From assembly GCA_028571685.1 (NCBI GenBank), contig CM053141.1, positions 76,803,833-76,867,832 of the forward strand: DNA of 64,000 nt. Direction: 5' to 3'. A program made the position numbers and the translations under genes. Numbering within the stretch: the stretch's first letter is position 1; every line of letters starts with the position of its first letter. The notes below the pieces were generated by a model. The model saw only the letters and a list, made by a program, of their open reading frames with translations. It was not told where the DNA came from and did no database searches. Below, piece by piece: positions 12,261 through 24,540 of this stretch. The DNA comes from Heterohyrax brucei (taxonomy: Eukaryota; Chordata; Mammalia; Hyracoidea; Procaviidae).

Positions 12261-12642
12261 AGCTTTGTCCTGAGTGTGTGTGCTTGTGAGTGTATGGAGC
12301 ACCAGGTATGCAGCATCGTTATAGTCTATATACTGACCACTGACTTCCTGTTTGGTTTATCTCGTTTGCCTTCTTCTCCTTCCACTTCCTTGCTGATCTT
12401 TGCTGATTGTGACTCTGAATCTGCAGGAGGGCCTGAGATCACCTACTGAGGCATAACACACATCCATAGAGTTTAATCTTTCTCAGTATGGGACTTTTGT
12501 TGTGAGGCTCTGGCTTTCAGTGTCAGGGCAGTGGATGGGTCCTACCTGGCTGCAGAAAACTGGATGTTCCTGGTTGTGCTAAATTCAGACTCCTAGTGCA
12601 GACTTCAAAAGGCCATCTCCAAGACTTGAAGAAAGCCCACAC

Positions 12643-13310
12643 TTTTTAAAAATATTGTGATTAAGTGAAAATGTACAATCTAAGTAAATCTGCCATATAA
12701 AATCTCAAGCACCTGCCTCTTTGCAACTCTATCTGATCTCATTCTGTGTCAGCACATTCTTCTTTTCCACTCTTCCAGTATCCACTCAAACAACACTCGT
12801 ACCCTCCTCTCCACCCTCTCCTCCCCCCTATGAAAAGAAATCAGTGGGACAGTCTCATATATGTTAAACCATAAAGTACACGACCACCTGCATCACTCTG
12901 TGTCCCCGAGTTCAGTCTGTTCTTTGTCTGAAGTGTTGGCTTCAGTACTGATTTCAGCTCTGGGCCAGCAGCAAGTCTAGGGCCATTTTCTCAGGGGACC
13001 CTTAAGGTTGTTGGACCATCAAGTGTGGTCTTTTAATAGAGTTCTAGATCTGCACACTCTTTTTTCTCGTGCTACATCAGGGACTCTACACTGTAATCTC
13101 TGTCAGGGCTGTCTTTGGTGGTGGCCAGGACCGTCTAGTTCTTCTTTTCTTCTGCTGGTGTAATCTCCCCATCATATGGGTCTTTCTGTCTTCTGGGTTC
13201 ATTTTTCCTCATGTCTTTGATATTCTCAGTTTTCATCTGTTACAGGTAGGTTGGTACAAATTGATGTTCGTTAGGTGAGAGCCCACCCTTTTTCTACTTA
13301 CCAGTAATAC
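12643..13310 (-). mobile_element. L1 3' UTR fragment
   Basis: It opens with TTTTTAAAAATATTGTGATT and contains CAGCAAGTCTAGGGCC and TCTGTCAGGGCTGTC, shared with 30322-30890 and 52951-53655. It is a 5'-truncated antisense L1 end. Confidence 0.7.
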
Positions 13311-13407
13311 CATTAGACTGCAGTGCATTTTAATGTATGTCCCAAACAGAAGAGGAACCCTGGAGGGGGATTTGTGGAAGATACCGAAGAACTCCAGCTT
13401 GTCTGTG

Positions 13408-13478
13408 GAGTGTGGGGAGTGCAGAACAGTGCCCAGCACGTAGTAGGCTCTCAGAAACAGGTACTAAATGAATGAATC
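13408..13478 (+). mobile_element. MIR fragment
   Basis: CAGTGCCCAGCACGTAGTAG and CTCAGAAACAGGTACTAAAT match the 3' part of the MIR SINE. Confidence 0.6.
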
Positions 13479-13799
13479 CTGGCCATGAATGAGTCATAGC
13501 TTAAGGAAATACTGGCAGATAAAAGAAAATCTCTTGAGCAGGGCTGGAAAGGGGGTAAGATGTAATTGTTGCTCTATGTAGCACTAATGGCTGTCTGCTG
13601 CCTGAGGCACAAGCCTGAGGCATATTTGTTTTAATTACACGTCTGACATCTTAAACTAAAGCAATTACAGTGCTTTGTTTGAGGGTGGCTAGTTCCCCGA
13701 AATCAGGCTTTTAGATTATAACTAGAGAGAAACTGTTTTCAAATAGACCACATGTATACTTAGTGATTGTTCTAAGTGCCCCTGATACTGCCCCTTGTG

Positions 13800-13970
13800 G
13801 GTCTTGAGAGCCCTATTCCATGTGATGCTTTCATTACGGCCCAGTGGAAACCCTGGGTAGTAGGCTGCACAGGTATCACTCCCCTTTTACAGGTGAAGCA
13901 ACTTGAACCTTGAGAATTAAGTGTTCTGCTCAAGTTGACAGTGCTGTGAGGGCTCAAATCCAGATCTTGC
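13800..13970 (-). mobile_element. MIR fragment
   Basis: CCCCTTTTACAGGTGAAGC and GAGGGCTCAAATCCAGATC follow the reverse complement of MIR. Confidence 0.6.
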
Positions 13971-14149
13971 AGCCGTTAGTGTACAGTGTCTGTAGATCTT
14001 AATATCTTCTAGTGGGTTATATTAACATTGGATGATGTTAACATTATGTGATTCAGTCTAGCGATGTCTCTGGAATCTGAAGACCAGAAGTTGTGTTGCC
14101 ATCTTTGAGTTCTATTAGACTTTTTAAGGTTTCAACTGAATTAATACTG

Positions 14150-14357
14150 TTACAGCTATTAGGTGTCATCAAGTCGATTCCAACCCAGGGCAAGCCCATG
14201 TTGATAGGGTAGGACTTCCCCATAGGGTTTTCTAGGCTGTAATACATATGGGAACAGATTGCCAGATCTTTCTCTCATGGAGCTGCTGGGTGGGTTCATA
14301 CTGCCAGCCTTTTGGTTCACAGCCAAGTGCTTAACTGATGTACCACCAGGGCTCTGA
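14150..14357 (-). mobile_element. AfroSINE (long form)
   Basis: Antisense copy from TATTAGGTGTCATCAAGTCG to TGTACCACCAGGGCTCTG, with the extra AGATTGCCAGATCTTTCTC segment of the long subfamily. Confidence 0.85.
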
Positions 14358-14682
14358 TTTAGTACCATGTAGTTCCAAAAAATAAAGTATATCCAGGTTA
14401 TATAAAATACATAATCCAGAAAGTACATTCCAGTGTTGTATGTCACAATGTGCATTTTCTGAAATAATTCCATGTGTGTGTTTTGCCAGATTATTTTCTG
14501 TTATAGGTTGTTGTTATCTTAGAGTTTCAAGTGTGTCTGATGCAGAAAGGAAGATTCAAAGAGCTTAAAATCCCCATTATGCTCATTTAATGCTGCCTTA
14601 GTTATCTAGTACTGCTGTAACAGAAATATCCCAAATGAGAGGCTTTAAAAAACAGATAATTTCCTTAGTTAAAAAAATGCAA

Positions 14683-14836
14683 AATTGGTTGCCTTTGAGT
14701 TGATTTCTGCTTACAACAATCCACAGGACAGAGTGGAACTGCTCCATAGTGTTTCTGAGGAGTTGCTGGTGGATTCAAGCTGCTGACCATTTGTTTAGCC
14801 AAGTTGCTAAACCACTGTGCCATGAGGGCTCAGACT
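14683..14836 (-). mobile_element. AfroSINE
   Basis: GGACAGAGTGGAACTGCTCC through AAACCACTGTGCCATGAGGG; the 3' end is diverged. Confidence 0.8.
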
Positions 14837-15280
14837 TAGAAGTTCTGCTAGAAGTCCTAATTCAGGATGTGGCTCTAGGGGCAGATACTTCTGTGTTCAT
14901 TCCATTTCAGCTAGTTGCCAACAATCCTTGGTCGCCCCAGGCTTGTAGACACCATATTTATATACGAATAGCACACATCGTCTCTGTTTCCCAACTGTGC
15001 CTTCCGCTTGTGAGATATAGCAGGTGCTGCTATGCTAATATTCTTTTCGATGTTGGAGTAAAAAAAAAAATGGTATAGCACACTTATGAAAATACCTTGC
15101 AGGGGGAGGGCACAGTTGACAAACAAAAGAAGCGATGTGTTATTTCCATAAAATATGGTATATCTATCTGTTATCTATTTATAACTCTGAAGTGATCAGT
15201 TTAGGGCCAACCTTACTGGGGTGTGATCTTATTAACATAACAAAAGCCCCTGTTTCCAAACAGGGTCAGGTTTACAAAAC

Positions 15281-15430
15281 TCATTGCCATTGTGTTCAGT
15301 TGACTCATGGAGACTCTAGAGATCAGAGTAGAACTGCTTCATAGTTTCCAAGGAACACACGGTGGATTTGAACTGCCGACCTTTTAGTTAGCAGATGTAG
15401 CACTTAACCACTACACCGTCAGTGTTTTCT
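15281..15430 (-). mobile_element. AfroSINE
   Basis: GTTCAGTTGACTCATGGAG through CACTTAACCACTACACCGTC, antisense. Confidence 0.85.
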
Positions 15431-16300
15431 TATCGATACAGCTGCTAGGACTTCAACACATATTTTTAGGAGGTACAATTTAGTCTGTAACACACCTGTT
15501 TTCCTTTAAACTTTTTGATTTTATAATCCAGCATATTTGCCATGTTGGTATTGTGCTCTGAGGGACGTCTTGTTTCCATCTGTTTCTTGTGAGTATGTTT
15601 ATATTCCATGTTCCTACCTTGGACTCCTGAGTCTCACTTTTCATGTCAAAGGCTGATCTGTGTATACACAATCCAGGGCCCTAATAGCTAACTGGGCTAT
15701 GCCATAGGAACTGACTCCATCCCATTCCCACTGAGAATCCTGGAAAAATATCAGATTGTCTTTGATGCTAATGCTAAATTCCCTCTTCTACTCTTCTTTT
15801 AAATTTGTTGTAATGTTTTTCTCTTTTTCCATTTTCTTTACTTTCGCTCAACATTTTTGATATTTTTAGTCATCTATAAATTCCCTAATTGTGATACATT
15901 CATGATATGTCTTGAATTAACCTGCAGAGCAATTTATTTGTAGGCCAATGAATGATTTCTTTTATAAGGATTCGCACAGAGCTGGTTTCTGTCAGGCAGA
16001 GGTTAAAGATGTCACAAATGCCCAACTTTTCCAAACTCCTGTAGCTCTCTATCATTTCTCATACCAACTACTTCCTGTTCTCTCAGTACTGTCCTTCCGT
16101 GTTTGGGTTCCCTAATTTATTACAGCATCTCATGGAACTCACAAACTGTGTGAAGGAAATGGCTTACATGGTTGTGGAGACTGGCCAGTCCCAAATTCAT
16201 GGGTCAGGGGTGGGTTTCTCCTGAACCATGTGGTTCTAGGGAGTGATGACCCCAAACCAGCAGTTTAGACCACAAAGCTGTTGGCTCACAAGGCTATTTA

Positions 16301-16471
16301 AAAAAATCAAAAACCAAACCCACTGCAGTCAAGTCAATGCTGAATTATAGTGGCTCTGTAAGAGAGAGTAGAACTGCCCCATAGAGTTTCCAAGGAACGC
16401 CTGGTAGAGTTGAACTGTTGACCTTTTGGTTAGCAGATGTAGCACTTAGCTGTTACGTCATCAGGGTTTCC
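16301..16471 (-). mobile_element. AfroSINE
   Basis: AAAACCAAACCCACTGCAGTC through ACGTCATCAGGGTTTC; first of three antisense copies in a row. Confidence 0.9.
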
Positions 16472-16483
16472 CGCAAGGTTGTA

Positions 16484-16604
16484 ACCCAAAAAACCAAACC
16501 CACTGCGGAGTCCATTCCAACTCATAATGACTCTATAGGACAGGGTAGAGCTGACCTTTTGGTTATCAGCCGTAGCACTTAACCACTATGCTACCATGGT
16601 TTCC
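16484..16604 (-). mobile_element. AfroSINE, internally deleted
   Basis: AACCAAACCCACTGCGGAG; it jumps from GGGTAGAGCTG to ACCTTTTGGTT, missing the central segment. Confidence 0.85.
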
Positions 16605-16616
16605 TCCCACAACGGT

Positions 16617-16746
16617 ATGTTGTTGTTGTTGGGTGCTGAGTCGGGTCCATCTCATAGTGACCCATATGGTTTTCAGGGAGTGCCTGGTGGATCTGAACAG
16701 CTGACCTTTCTGTTAGCAGCTGTAGCACTTTACCTCTACATCACCA
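16617..16746 (-). mobile_element. AfroSINE with RTE-type tail
   Basis: The (TTG)n tail and GGGTGCTGAGTCGGGTCC lead into GCCTGGTGGATCTGAACAG. Confidence 0.85.
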
Positions 16747-17493
16747 TAGAAGTCGGCAAATCAAGTCACACAATAACCCACCAGCCCAAAGGTCTGTGGA
16801 GACTGGTGAATCCCAGAACTGCTAGGTCAGACAACAAGCCTCTGGCTATAGTCCTAAGAGCCCAAGGCCATTTGATCATGAACCAGACAGAGTCCCACCA
16901 ATACACACTCATATATCTTAGATGTAGGCTACACCTCAGGAAAGGGAGTAACTTGAATAGGGATAGGATTTGAGTCATGCCCTCCTGCTAGGCTGCTACC
17001 TGGGGCATCCTACAGCAGTCTTGCTTAGGCTACATGTAGAAGTCAGGATCTATAACACATAAAATGGAAAGTAACCATACAATAGTGGGAACCCTGGCAT
17101 AGCCAAGTTAACGCAACCCCAACCATCACATGTTCCAGACACCTCATGTTCGTAGTCCTGCTCAACCATGGCCACAAGGGATCGACATGATTCATTATAC
17201 TGCAGGCAGAGAGTGTTTCTTGACTTCATGGGCGAGGTATTGTATTCCTTAATAAAAGTAGGCTGGCTGTATGTTTCTGAAAGGCAGGAGCCTTGTCCAT
17301 CTTTGAGTTTCATTCAAGTTGTTTACAGCATAACATAGATGTGCAAATTGAGATGCTATGACTGAGTGGCTTTGGAAATTGGAGTGGGACATAGTTTAGT
17401 GAATTGGATTTATGTAAATAAAAAAATTGGTCTTCAAAGCTTACTGTATGAAGTACATTTCAGTGATTTTGCTCAGGAGTTATAAAATGTTAT

Positions 17494-17655
17494 TAAACCA
17501 AATCCACTACTTTTGAGTCAGCTCCAACTCATAGTGACCCTATAGAAGAGAGTAGAACTATCCTGTAGGGTTTCCAAGGAGGCCTGGTGAATTCCAGCTG
17601 TTGCCCTTTTAGTTAGCAGCCATAGCTCTTAACAACTACACTACCAGGGTTTCCC
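17494..17655 (-). mobile_element. AfroSINE
   Basis: AAACCAAATCCACTACTTTT through CACTACCAGGGTTTCC. Confidence 0.9.
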
Positions 17656-18413
17656 TTGAAATGTTATTAGACTCTATAAAGTACAAGTACTTCTGAATTA
17701 TGTTTAAAAAATATCATTTGCTTCTAGATTATTGTACCTATAATATTTTAACTTCAATATTTTATGAAGTGTTTATGTCCTGGTATAATGGCAAGTAATG
17801 TGGAAAGCAATTTTCTTAAACACCTATGTTTCATTTTTGAACAAATAGATCATATGAACTGATTGAGAAGAGTGAGTCATACAGTTACTATTTCTTTGTA
17901 GTTTTACTACCTATATATGTATCCCTAAAGAATATGGTTTTGTTTTTACTCTGTTTGAAGTTCATATTAATTGAAACACATTCTATATATTTTTTGTGAT
18001 TTGATCCTCTCTCTCCACAGCTTTACATTTGTTAGATTCTTCTGTTGGCCTATAGTTCATTTTTATTATTGTTAGACTAATATTAGAGGATTATACCACA
18101 ATTTATTCTATTGTTGATATGAGTTAGGATTACTCCTAATTCTCACCATTTCACAATTTTGTGCGTGTTGCCTGGTGCACACAAAGCATGCTGCTTTCAA
18201 GGCTATAAATGTAGGGATAGAATAGCTGTGACACAAGATACTAGTTTCTTCAAATGTGTTAGGTACTATCACAGTGTTTTCCAATGTGATTATACCAATA
18301 TGCATTTCGTCTTGAAGTGGGCATGAGTTCCTAAGGACTTGGTAATTTATTTTTTAGTATTTTCAGCTGAATTCTTGCTAATTTGAAGGTATAGATAGGC
18401 CTGATGTAGGTAT
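17656..18413. other. AT-rich sequence, nothing recognised
   Basis: No coding block or nameable repeat; GAATATGG and similar A/T-rich words only. Confidence 0.4.
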
Positions 18414-18636
18414 GATGTTGTATACCGGTCAAGTGGATTTTGACTCATAGCAACCCTATAGGACTATGTAGAACTGCCTTGTAGGATTTCTAAGGCTGTA
18501 ATCTCTACAGAAGGAAACTGCCAGATTTTTGTCCTGCAGAGTGGCTGATGAGTTTGAACTGCTCAACGGCACTTGGCTGGCTTTGGACCTTGCAGTTAGC
18601 TGGACACTTAACTACTGTACTACCAGGGTTTTGTTG
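18414..18636 (-). mobile_element. AfroSINE (long form)
   Basis: TATACCGGTCAAGTGGATTT through TGTACTACCAGGGTTTTG. Confidence 0.88.
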
Positions 18637-18656
18637 AAAAAAAAAAAAGAAAGAAA

Positions 18657-18780
18657 TCTCTTGTTGCAAGTGGATTCTGACTCATAAAGACTGTAGAAGA
18701 CATAGTAGAACTGCCTCATAGGGTTTTCAAGGAGCAGCAGGTGGAGTCAAACTCCTGACCTTCTGGGTAGCAGGGTTTGA
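18657..18780 (-). mobile_element. AfroSINE, truncated
   Basis: TTGCAAGTGGATTCTGACTC through GACCTTCTGGGTAGCAGGG. Confidence 0.85.
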
Positions 18781-18782
18781 TA

Positions 18783-18943
18783 CCAAAAAAACGAACACAG
18801 CACTGTCAAGTGGATTGCGACTCATGGCAGCCCAGTAGGGCAGAGTAGAACTGCCCCATAGAGTTTCCAAGGAGCACCTGGCAGATCTGAACTGCTGACC
18901 TTTCAGTTAGCAGACAGCATGTAGCCCACTACACTACCATAGT
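18783..18943 (-). mobile_element. AfroSINE
   Basis: CACTGTCAAGTGGATTGCG through CACTACACTACCATAGTGGC. Confidence 0.9.
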
Positions 18944-19028
18944 GGCCTCAGATTTGGACCGAGCTGTAAGTAAAATCACTTCTCTTTAGTAACAGCCACA
19001 CTGTGATAATCTGTAATGCCCATGCCTC

Positions 19029-19151
19029 CAACCAAATCAAACCCACTGTTGTTGAGTCGATTCTGACTCATGGTGACCCTAGAGGTCAGAGTGGAGGTGC
19101 CCCATAGAATTTCCAAGGAGCACCTGGTCAGCAGCCGTAGCACTCAAACCC
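19029..19151 (-). mobile_element. AfroSINE, truncated
   Basis: AATCAAACCCACTGTTG through GGAGCACCTGGTC; end of a cluster of four antisense copies. Confidence 0.85.
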
Positions 19152-19169
19152 TCTGAAAGTTCTCTTGTG

Positions 19170-19425
19170 TATGTAGTGTTCTCCATGATCCTTGTTCTTA
19201 GTGAGCTTCAGCTTCAAGTTAATGTCCAGGCATCATGGCCTCAAGGATTCTTCTAGTTTATGTCAGACTGGTAAGTCTGGTATTTTTTCATGAATTTCAA
19301 TTCTGTTCTGTATTTTTGTTCTGCTCTCTCTGGGTGTCTCTGTTATGATCCCTGTCAGGGCTATGGTGATAGGTGGACACCATCTAATTCTTCTGAGCAT
19401 CAGGCTGGTGGAGGTCATGGCTTAT
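19170..19425 (-). mobile_element. L1 3' UTR fragment (diverged)
   Basis: CTGTCAGGGCTATGGTGATA and CACCATCTAATTCTTCTG resemble the L1 3' UTR pieces elsewhere in the window. Confidence 0.45.
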
Positions 19426-19429
19426 TTTT

Positions 19430-19600
19430 GGAAGTAGATCATCAAGCCTTTGTTTGCAGTCTGTCTTAGTCTGGAAGCTCCCCTGAAGCCTGTCTACCAC
19501 GGGTGATCCTGCTGGTATTTGAAATACCAGTAGAATAGCTTCTAGCATTTCAGTAGCATCCAGGCTGCTAGAGTTATGACACAGTGACTAGGGGTAGTCA
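19430..19600 (-). mobile_element. AfroSINE, long tRNA-Gly-like type, partial
   Basis: GAAGTAGATCATCAAGCC and GTCTTAGTCTGGAAGCTCCC are the antisense body of the long SINE. Confidence 0.65.
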
Positions 19601-19611
19601 CGATCCTTGTA

Positions 19612-19811
19612 AACCAAATCGTGACTGCTGAGTCACCTCTGACACCTGGTGACCCTATGTGTTACTGGGTAGAACTGCTCCCAGGGTTTTCTTGGCTGTA
19701 CTATTTATTATGGCAGCAGTTTTACAGGCCTTTCTTCTGTGGAGCTCTGGGTGGGTTTGAACTCTCAACCTTTACATTAGCAGCAGACCACTCATGCCAC
19801 TAGGCTCCTTG
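19612..19811 (-). mobile_element. AfroSINE (long form)
   Basis: AAACCAAATCGTGACTGC through ATGCCACTAGGCTCC. Confidence 0.8.
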
Positions 19812-20469
19812 TTCACTGTAAAGTCGGGTCAGGGATGCTGTCCTTAGGAACCTTAGATCTTTGGTCTGATAGCCTCATTTTCTAGGTGAAGAAACTGGAG
19901 CTCGTTAGAGTGAAAAGCACTGGACTTTGAGCTTCCCTCCCTGTCTGGGGCACATGGGCCTCCACTTATGCCATAATGGGAGTGGCTGATTGAATGACAC
20001 AGCCTGTTCAGTACCTCTGTGTCTGGGTGAACTTGCTCCTGGGATATTACAGGTCATGCCTTACAATGTTTGCCATTAGGGCAATTATTTGTAATTCAGT
20101 TTTGTTTATATTAGTGCAAATAACTCCTGGCATCAGCTAACTAGGAGAGATGTATTTATTTGGTGAGAAGACATTTCATTTTAAGTAAACAACCCCTACT
20201 CCTGCCAGACTGTATATCCTCTTTACACAATTTCTGTCTTCCTAGATGTTGCTAAGAAATCTGAAATTTTGTAAGAAGCAGAACTATTTATCTATGTCGT
20301 GATGTTTCCAAGTTCAAGCTGTTCATCTTATTCTGGGCTCTGAACTTTTGAGTGAGTGAGAAAGCTGTCTCCTTCCCTTTGTCTTAAAACATTTTGTTCA
20401 CCTTTTTATTTGCTTTCTTTAAGCGTCAGCGTATCCTCTCTTCCTCTTTCCACCTCCCTAAGAAGTAGG

Positions 20470-20502
20470 CAAACAGAGAGAGAGAGAGGGAGAGAGCGAG
20501 CC
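20470..20502. repeat. (GA)n simple repeat
   Basis: CAAACAGAGAGAGAGAGAGG; short and impure. Confidence 0.85.
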
Positions 20503-20739
20503 AGCAGTGAGCAACTCAGTCCCACATGCTTACTGTTGTTTTCCGTTGAATAAGATACGAAGATAAAGCCAAAAAGGAGAGGACTAGGAGCAGAATTGGC
20601 AGAACAGACTTGGAAATCTCTTCTTGCGGGAAAAAGGACTTCGCCTTACACGTTTGCTGTGGACCATGTTGAATGACACGAACCACCACAGTTCAGTTAG
20701 CCACTACTGTGTTCAGGGCACTGCACCGGTGTGAGGGTA

Positions 20740-21050
20740 CTGTTACTGCTTACTGCTGTCAAGGTGACTCCTGAGGACACCACGCACAGCTGAATGAAAA
20801 GCTGCCTGCTTCTGTGCTATTCTCATGATCACTTGGGGATCGGACTATTGTGATCCATAAGATTTTCACTGGTAGATTTTTGAAAGTAGATCACCAGGCC
20901 TTTCTTCCTAATCTGTCTTAGTTTCGAAGCTCCACTGAAACCTGGTCGTTATCGTAGCAACTTGTAAAACCCTCCACCCCCATGTGGTGGCTGTGCATGG
21001 AGGGCATTGGCTGGGAATTTTACCACTCTACAGTGTAGGGGGTACATTTT
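20740..21050 (-). mobile_element. AfroSINE, long tRNA-Gly-like type
   Basis: GTAGATCACCAGGCCTTTC, GTCTTAGTTTCGAAGCTCC, GTGGTGGCTGTGCATGGAGG and TTTTACCACTCTAC, the last being the inverted tRNA-like A-box end. Confidence 0.7.
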
Positions 21051-21475
21051 AAATGGTTGACACCATACTTGCCTTTAGCAATTAAATTATTTTGATAGGG
21101 AAAACAGATGGTTCAGATGTTCCCACTTGGACATATTCTTCGTGGAGGAAAATTGTATCCTGTACAACCATAGCATATTTCTCCCCAGACCCAGGTTGGG
21201 ATCTCGGACCTCGTAGAACTTCTGTCATAATGTGGCTGGTCAGAATCTCATGCAACCTGTGAAGTTCTGTGTTGGAAAGTGTTCTTGTGTGTATGCATGT
21301 GTATTAGTTTTATTGCCTAATTCTAACTAAACCCAATAGAACCTGGTTATTATTTTACAAGAGGGAAAATTGAAATTTATCAAACATGGCCTGTTGGCCA
21401 TGTAAGAATAAAAACTACTTCCTAATGAAATGGGCTTAAAGGCCCAAAACATAAAAAAGATAAACTAATTACATA

Positions 21476-22165
21476 TGTTGTTGTTGTTGTTAGGTGCTGT
21501 CTCACAGCAATACTATGTATAACAACATAATGATGCCCGGTCATGCACCATCATCACAGTCATTGCTATCTCTGAGTCCGTTGTTGCAACTATTGTGTCA
21601 ACCCATCTTCTTGAGCATCTTCCTCTTTTTTGCTGACCCTGTGCTTTACCAAGCATGATGTCCTTGTCCAGAGATTGCTCCTTGCTGATAAAATGTTGAA
21701 AAGTAAGTGAGATGAAGTCTTGCCATCCTCACTTCTAAGGAGCATTCTGGCTGTACTTCTTGCAAAATAGATTTGTTTGTTCTTTTGGCAGTTCCACGGT
21801 ATGTTGAGTATTTACCAACACCACAATTCAAAGGCGGGAATTCTTTTCTGGTCTTCCGTTTTCATCCATATTCACATGCGTGTGACACAATACTGCAAAT
21901 ACTGTATTGCAAATACTGTGGGTTGAGTCAGGTACACCTTAGTCTTCAAAGTGACTCTTTGCTTGTTAGCACTTGAAAGGGATCTTTTGCAGCAAATTTG
22001 CCTAATGTAATAGGTCATTTAATTTCTTAACTGTTGCTTCTATGGGCATTGATTGTGGCTCCAAGTGAAATAAAATCCTTGACAACTTCAGTACTTTAAC
22101 ATGATACTGTTTATTGGTCTTGTTGTGAGGATTTTTGCTTTCTTTGTGTTGAGGTATAATCCCTT
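21476..22165 (-). mobile_element. RTE/BovB-like LINE, 3' part
   Basis: TGTTGTTGTTGTTGTTAGG tail, then the antisense coding part with CACCACAATTCAAAGGCGG, and GAGGTATAATCCCTT at the truncated end. Confidence 0.85.
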
Positions 22166-22735
22166 TAAGTGAATTCTGTAATATCTAACATACTTTGATT
22201 TACATAAAGATGAAGATATCAAGTACAGTAAAAATGTCTGATGAGTTACACTGTCTCATGTGATTTCAAGTGTTTTAGTATTCGGGTTGTCATTTTACTC
22301 AGTGAGGGTCTGTGCTGCTTTAAGCAAATAAATTATTGAATAAGTGTATGGAGATTTCATCCAAACTACTGCACTGTGAGAGCTCCTTTGCATGTTTGAA
22401 ATATAAGACTTTGCATTGATTGATCTAGACAGAAATAGTAGTATAAACCAAGTTTTAAAATGTAAATTCAGCAACTTTGCACTTACCTTCAGTTTGTTTT
22501 CTAGATGTGTGTTTACCTATATAATTCTTTTTTGAAATTAAAACCTTGTTGAGTGCTGGCTCCTCACATATTCGACATAGACTTGCTGGTAAGACAAAGC
22601 TGACTGATTGTGTATAGCAGTAAGAGAAAACACCACCTTGAAAGAGCTTTGACACAGTCGTGGAGAAAGACAGACCAGGCTGAAATCACTGAGAATTTGA
22701 TGTTTGGTTGAGGGATGATCTCTCAATGCAGAGTC

Positions 22736-22912
22736 TCTGGTTGTTACAAATGGTTTAATGTACTCAGTTGCTGCTGAAAGATTGGAGGTTTCAGTCCACA
22801 GAGGCAGCTATGGAGAAAGGTCTGGTAATCTACTTCCAAAAAAACCCCAGCCATCAAAACTTGATGGATCACAGTTCTCCTCTGACATACATGGGATCAC
22901 CATGAGTGAAGT
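22736..22912 (+). mobile_element. AfroSINE variant
   Basis: AAAGATTGGAGGTTTCAGTCC, GGTCTGGTAATCTACTTCC and GGGATCACCATGAGTG. Confidence 0.65.
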
Positions 22913-22984
22913 CAGCAGCTATGTTTTTTTTCCCCTAAATTTATTTTTCCAGTGTGAGGAGGACAGAGAGAGATGGTAGCATTT

Positions 22985-23329
22985 GATTAAGTTGGGTAAA
23001 AATTGTGATAGCAGAGTTGGCTTTAGGGCTTATAAACTGACCCATGATGCTTCCTACTTGAGAGCTGATGGATCTTTAGGGAAGTTACTGTAATGAGCAA
23101 TCAACGCATTTGCTTGGGCAGGAGTCTTCTGGAATCCTAAAGTTATGCTATTAAAGACAATAGACTAGTAATGTCATAATAAGTGTTAAGTCCATATTAA
23201 GCAGATAATAAAAAGTGATTGAAATTTGTTTAATATACCATTTTCAAATTAGGGCAGTATTTCTGACTAGAGAGTTAAAAATGTTCCAAAGAAGAAAAGT
23301 CTTCAGAATTTTATACTCCAATTTATCAC
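22985..23329. other. Unique-looking sequence, nothing recognised
   Basis: No coding or repeat signature seen. Confidence 0.4.
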
Positions 23330-23870
23330 TAGTAATTATATGTAACCATAGAAACAGAGCCAGAATCATGTTTACAAACTCATGAACTTGCAAGATTCCA
23401 TACAACATTTTCTTGAAGAACAATTCAAATAATTACTGACTGACCTTAAAATATAGCTTCTGAGGAACTCTGTTCGTGGAATTCAAAGAGGTTTAGCACA
23501 AGTCTTATCCAATGATCAGACCCTACCATTTGCTGAAAACAGCTTAGTGCACCCCACAGGCACCTAACCATGAAACCATAAATAACTTTTGCTTTAGCTA
23601 CCCCCACCTCCATATCAGAACTTGCCACTACAAAACCATAAATCTCATTAGTGGAGCTTTCTGCTATAAAACCGTAAATAACTTACATCAGTCACCCTTC
23701 ACTTCTTCATCGGAAGGTAAAGACTATAAACACTTTCCCCACTGGCTACTGGGGGTGCTGAACCACGTCTTGGTTCAGACCCCACTTTCTTTCTCTTCAA
23801 ACAAACTTCCCTGGACTCTCGAACTGGTGTGTCTCTGCCTCTGTTTCATGCCAGTCTATTCCCAACAGCT
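23330..23870 (+). mobile_element. Probable solitary ERV1-type LTR
   Basis: Repeated CCATAAAT/CCGTAAAT blocks, a TATA-like GACTATAAACAC, and a U5-like end TCTGCCTCTGTTTCATGCC... closing in CCCAACA suggest a gammaretrovirus-type LTR. The 5' boundary is approximate and no internal genes are present. Confidence 0.5.
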
Positions 23871-23897
23871 TCTAGTCTGACATGATCTTTATGGAAA

Positions 23898-24046
23898 ACT
23901 TGGTGACATAGGGGTGTAAGTGTGAAGTCAGCTTACCAAAAGGTCAGCAGTTCGGATCTACCAGGTGCTCGTTGGAAGCTCTATGGGGCTGTTATGCTCT
24001 CTCCTGTAAGGTCGCTATGAGTCAGAATCAACTCTACAGCAACAGG
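23898..24046 (+). mobile_element. AfroSINE
   Basis: CTTACCAAAAGGTCAGCAG through GGTCGCTATGAGTCAGAATC. Confidence 0.85.
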
Positions 24047-24079
24047 TGGTCTGAGCTTTGGGATTGACTGCACATAGAT

Positions 24080-24290
24080 AATCCTTTAAAAAAGCACAAT
24101 GCCCAAGGCAAGAATTCTTTACTAGGCTGTTGTTTGACTTAAAGATGCCCAACTGAAACCAATTTCGCCTCAAGGTTTAAAGTTCAAGGGTTGCCTTAGG
24201 ACAATAGTTTTGTGTATGTCATTTCAACTTCTGTGATTCCAGAAAGTCTGGCTTCTGCAAGAATTAAAAATTCTATCCACCCTAGGAAGG
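24080..24290 (-). mobile_element. L1 3' UTR fragment
   Basis: AAAGCACAATGCCCAAGGCA and TTTAAAGTTCAAGGGTTGCC parallel the copy at 61050-61530. Confidence 0.6.
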
Positions 24291-24540
24291 CAGTAAGCTG
24301 TGAGTGGAAACAGGTAGCTTCTATCCTCAGTGTCTAAGCTGTGTGTGGTGGTAGATAGCTCCCATGCTCAGATTTTTGTCAAGAGATATAAGTGACTGAA
24401 ATAAGAATGATTCCTTTTTGTTAGCTGCCATTTAGTCGACCCCTAACTAATGATAGATTCTTCAAATAGCTGCTGATATATTAAAAGCTAAATTTTCTGG
24501 ATACTGAACAAGGAAAGAGCCACTGATCTTTAATGTGTCC

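Larger units (their letters stand above)
14591..15495 (-). mobile_element. MaLR-type LTR interrupted by two SINEs
   Basis: Antisense ends are TTAGTTATCTAGTACTGC at the left and TAGTCTGTAACACA at the right; TTATTAACATAACAAAAGCC lies inside. SINEs at 14683-14836 and 15281-15430 split it. Confidence 0.65.
16110..17130 (-). mobile_element. LTR-type element, antisense, split by three SINEs
   Basis: Non-SINE flanks (TTGTGGAGACTGGCCAGTCC to the left, TATAACACATAAAATGG, ATAGTGGGAACCCTGGCATA and CCAACCATCACA to the right) resemble a MaLR/ERVL-like LTR. The family assignment is tentative. Confidence 0.5.
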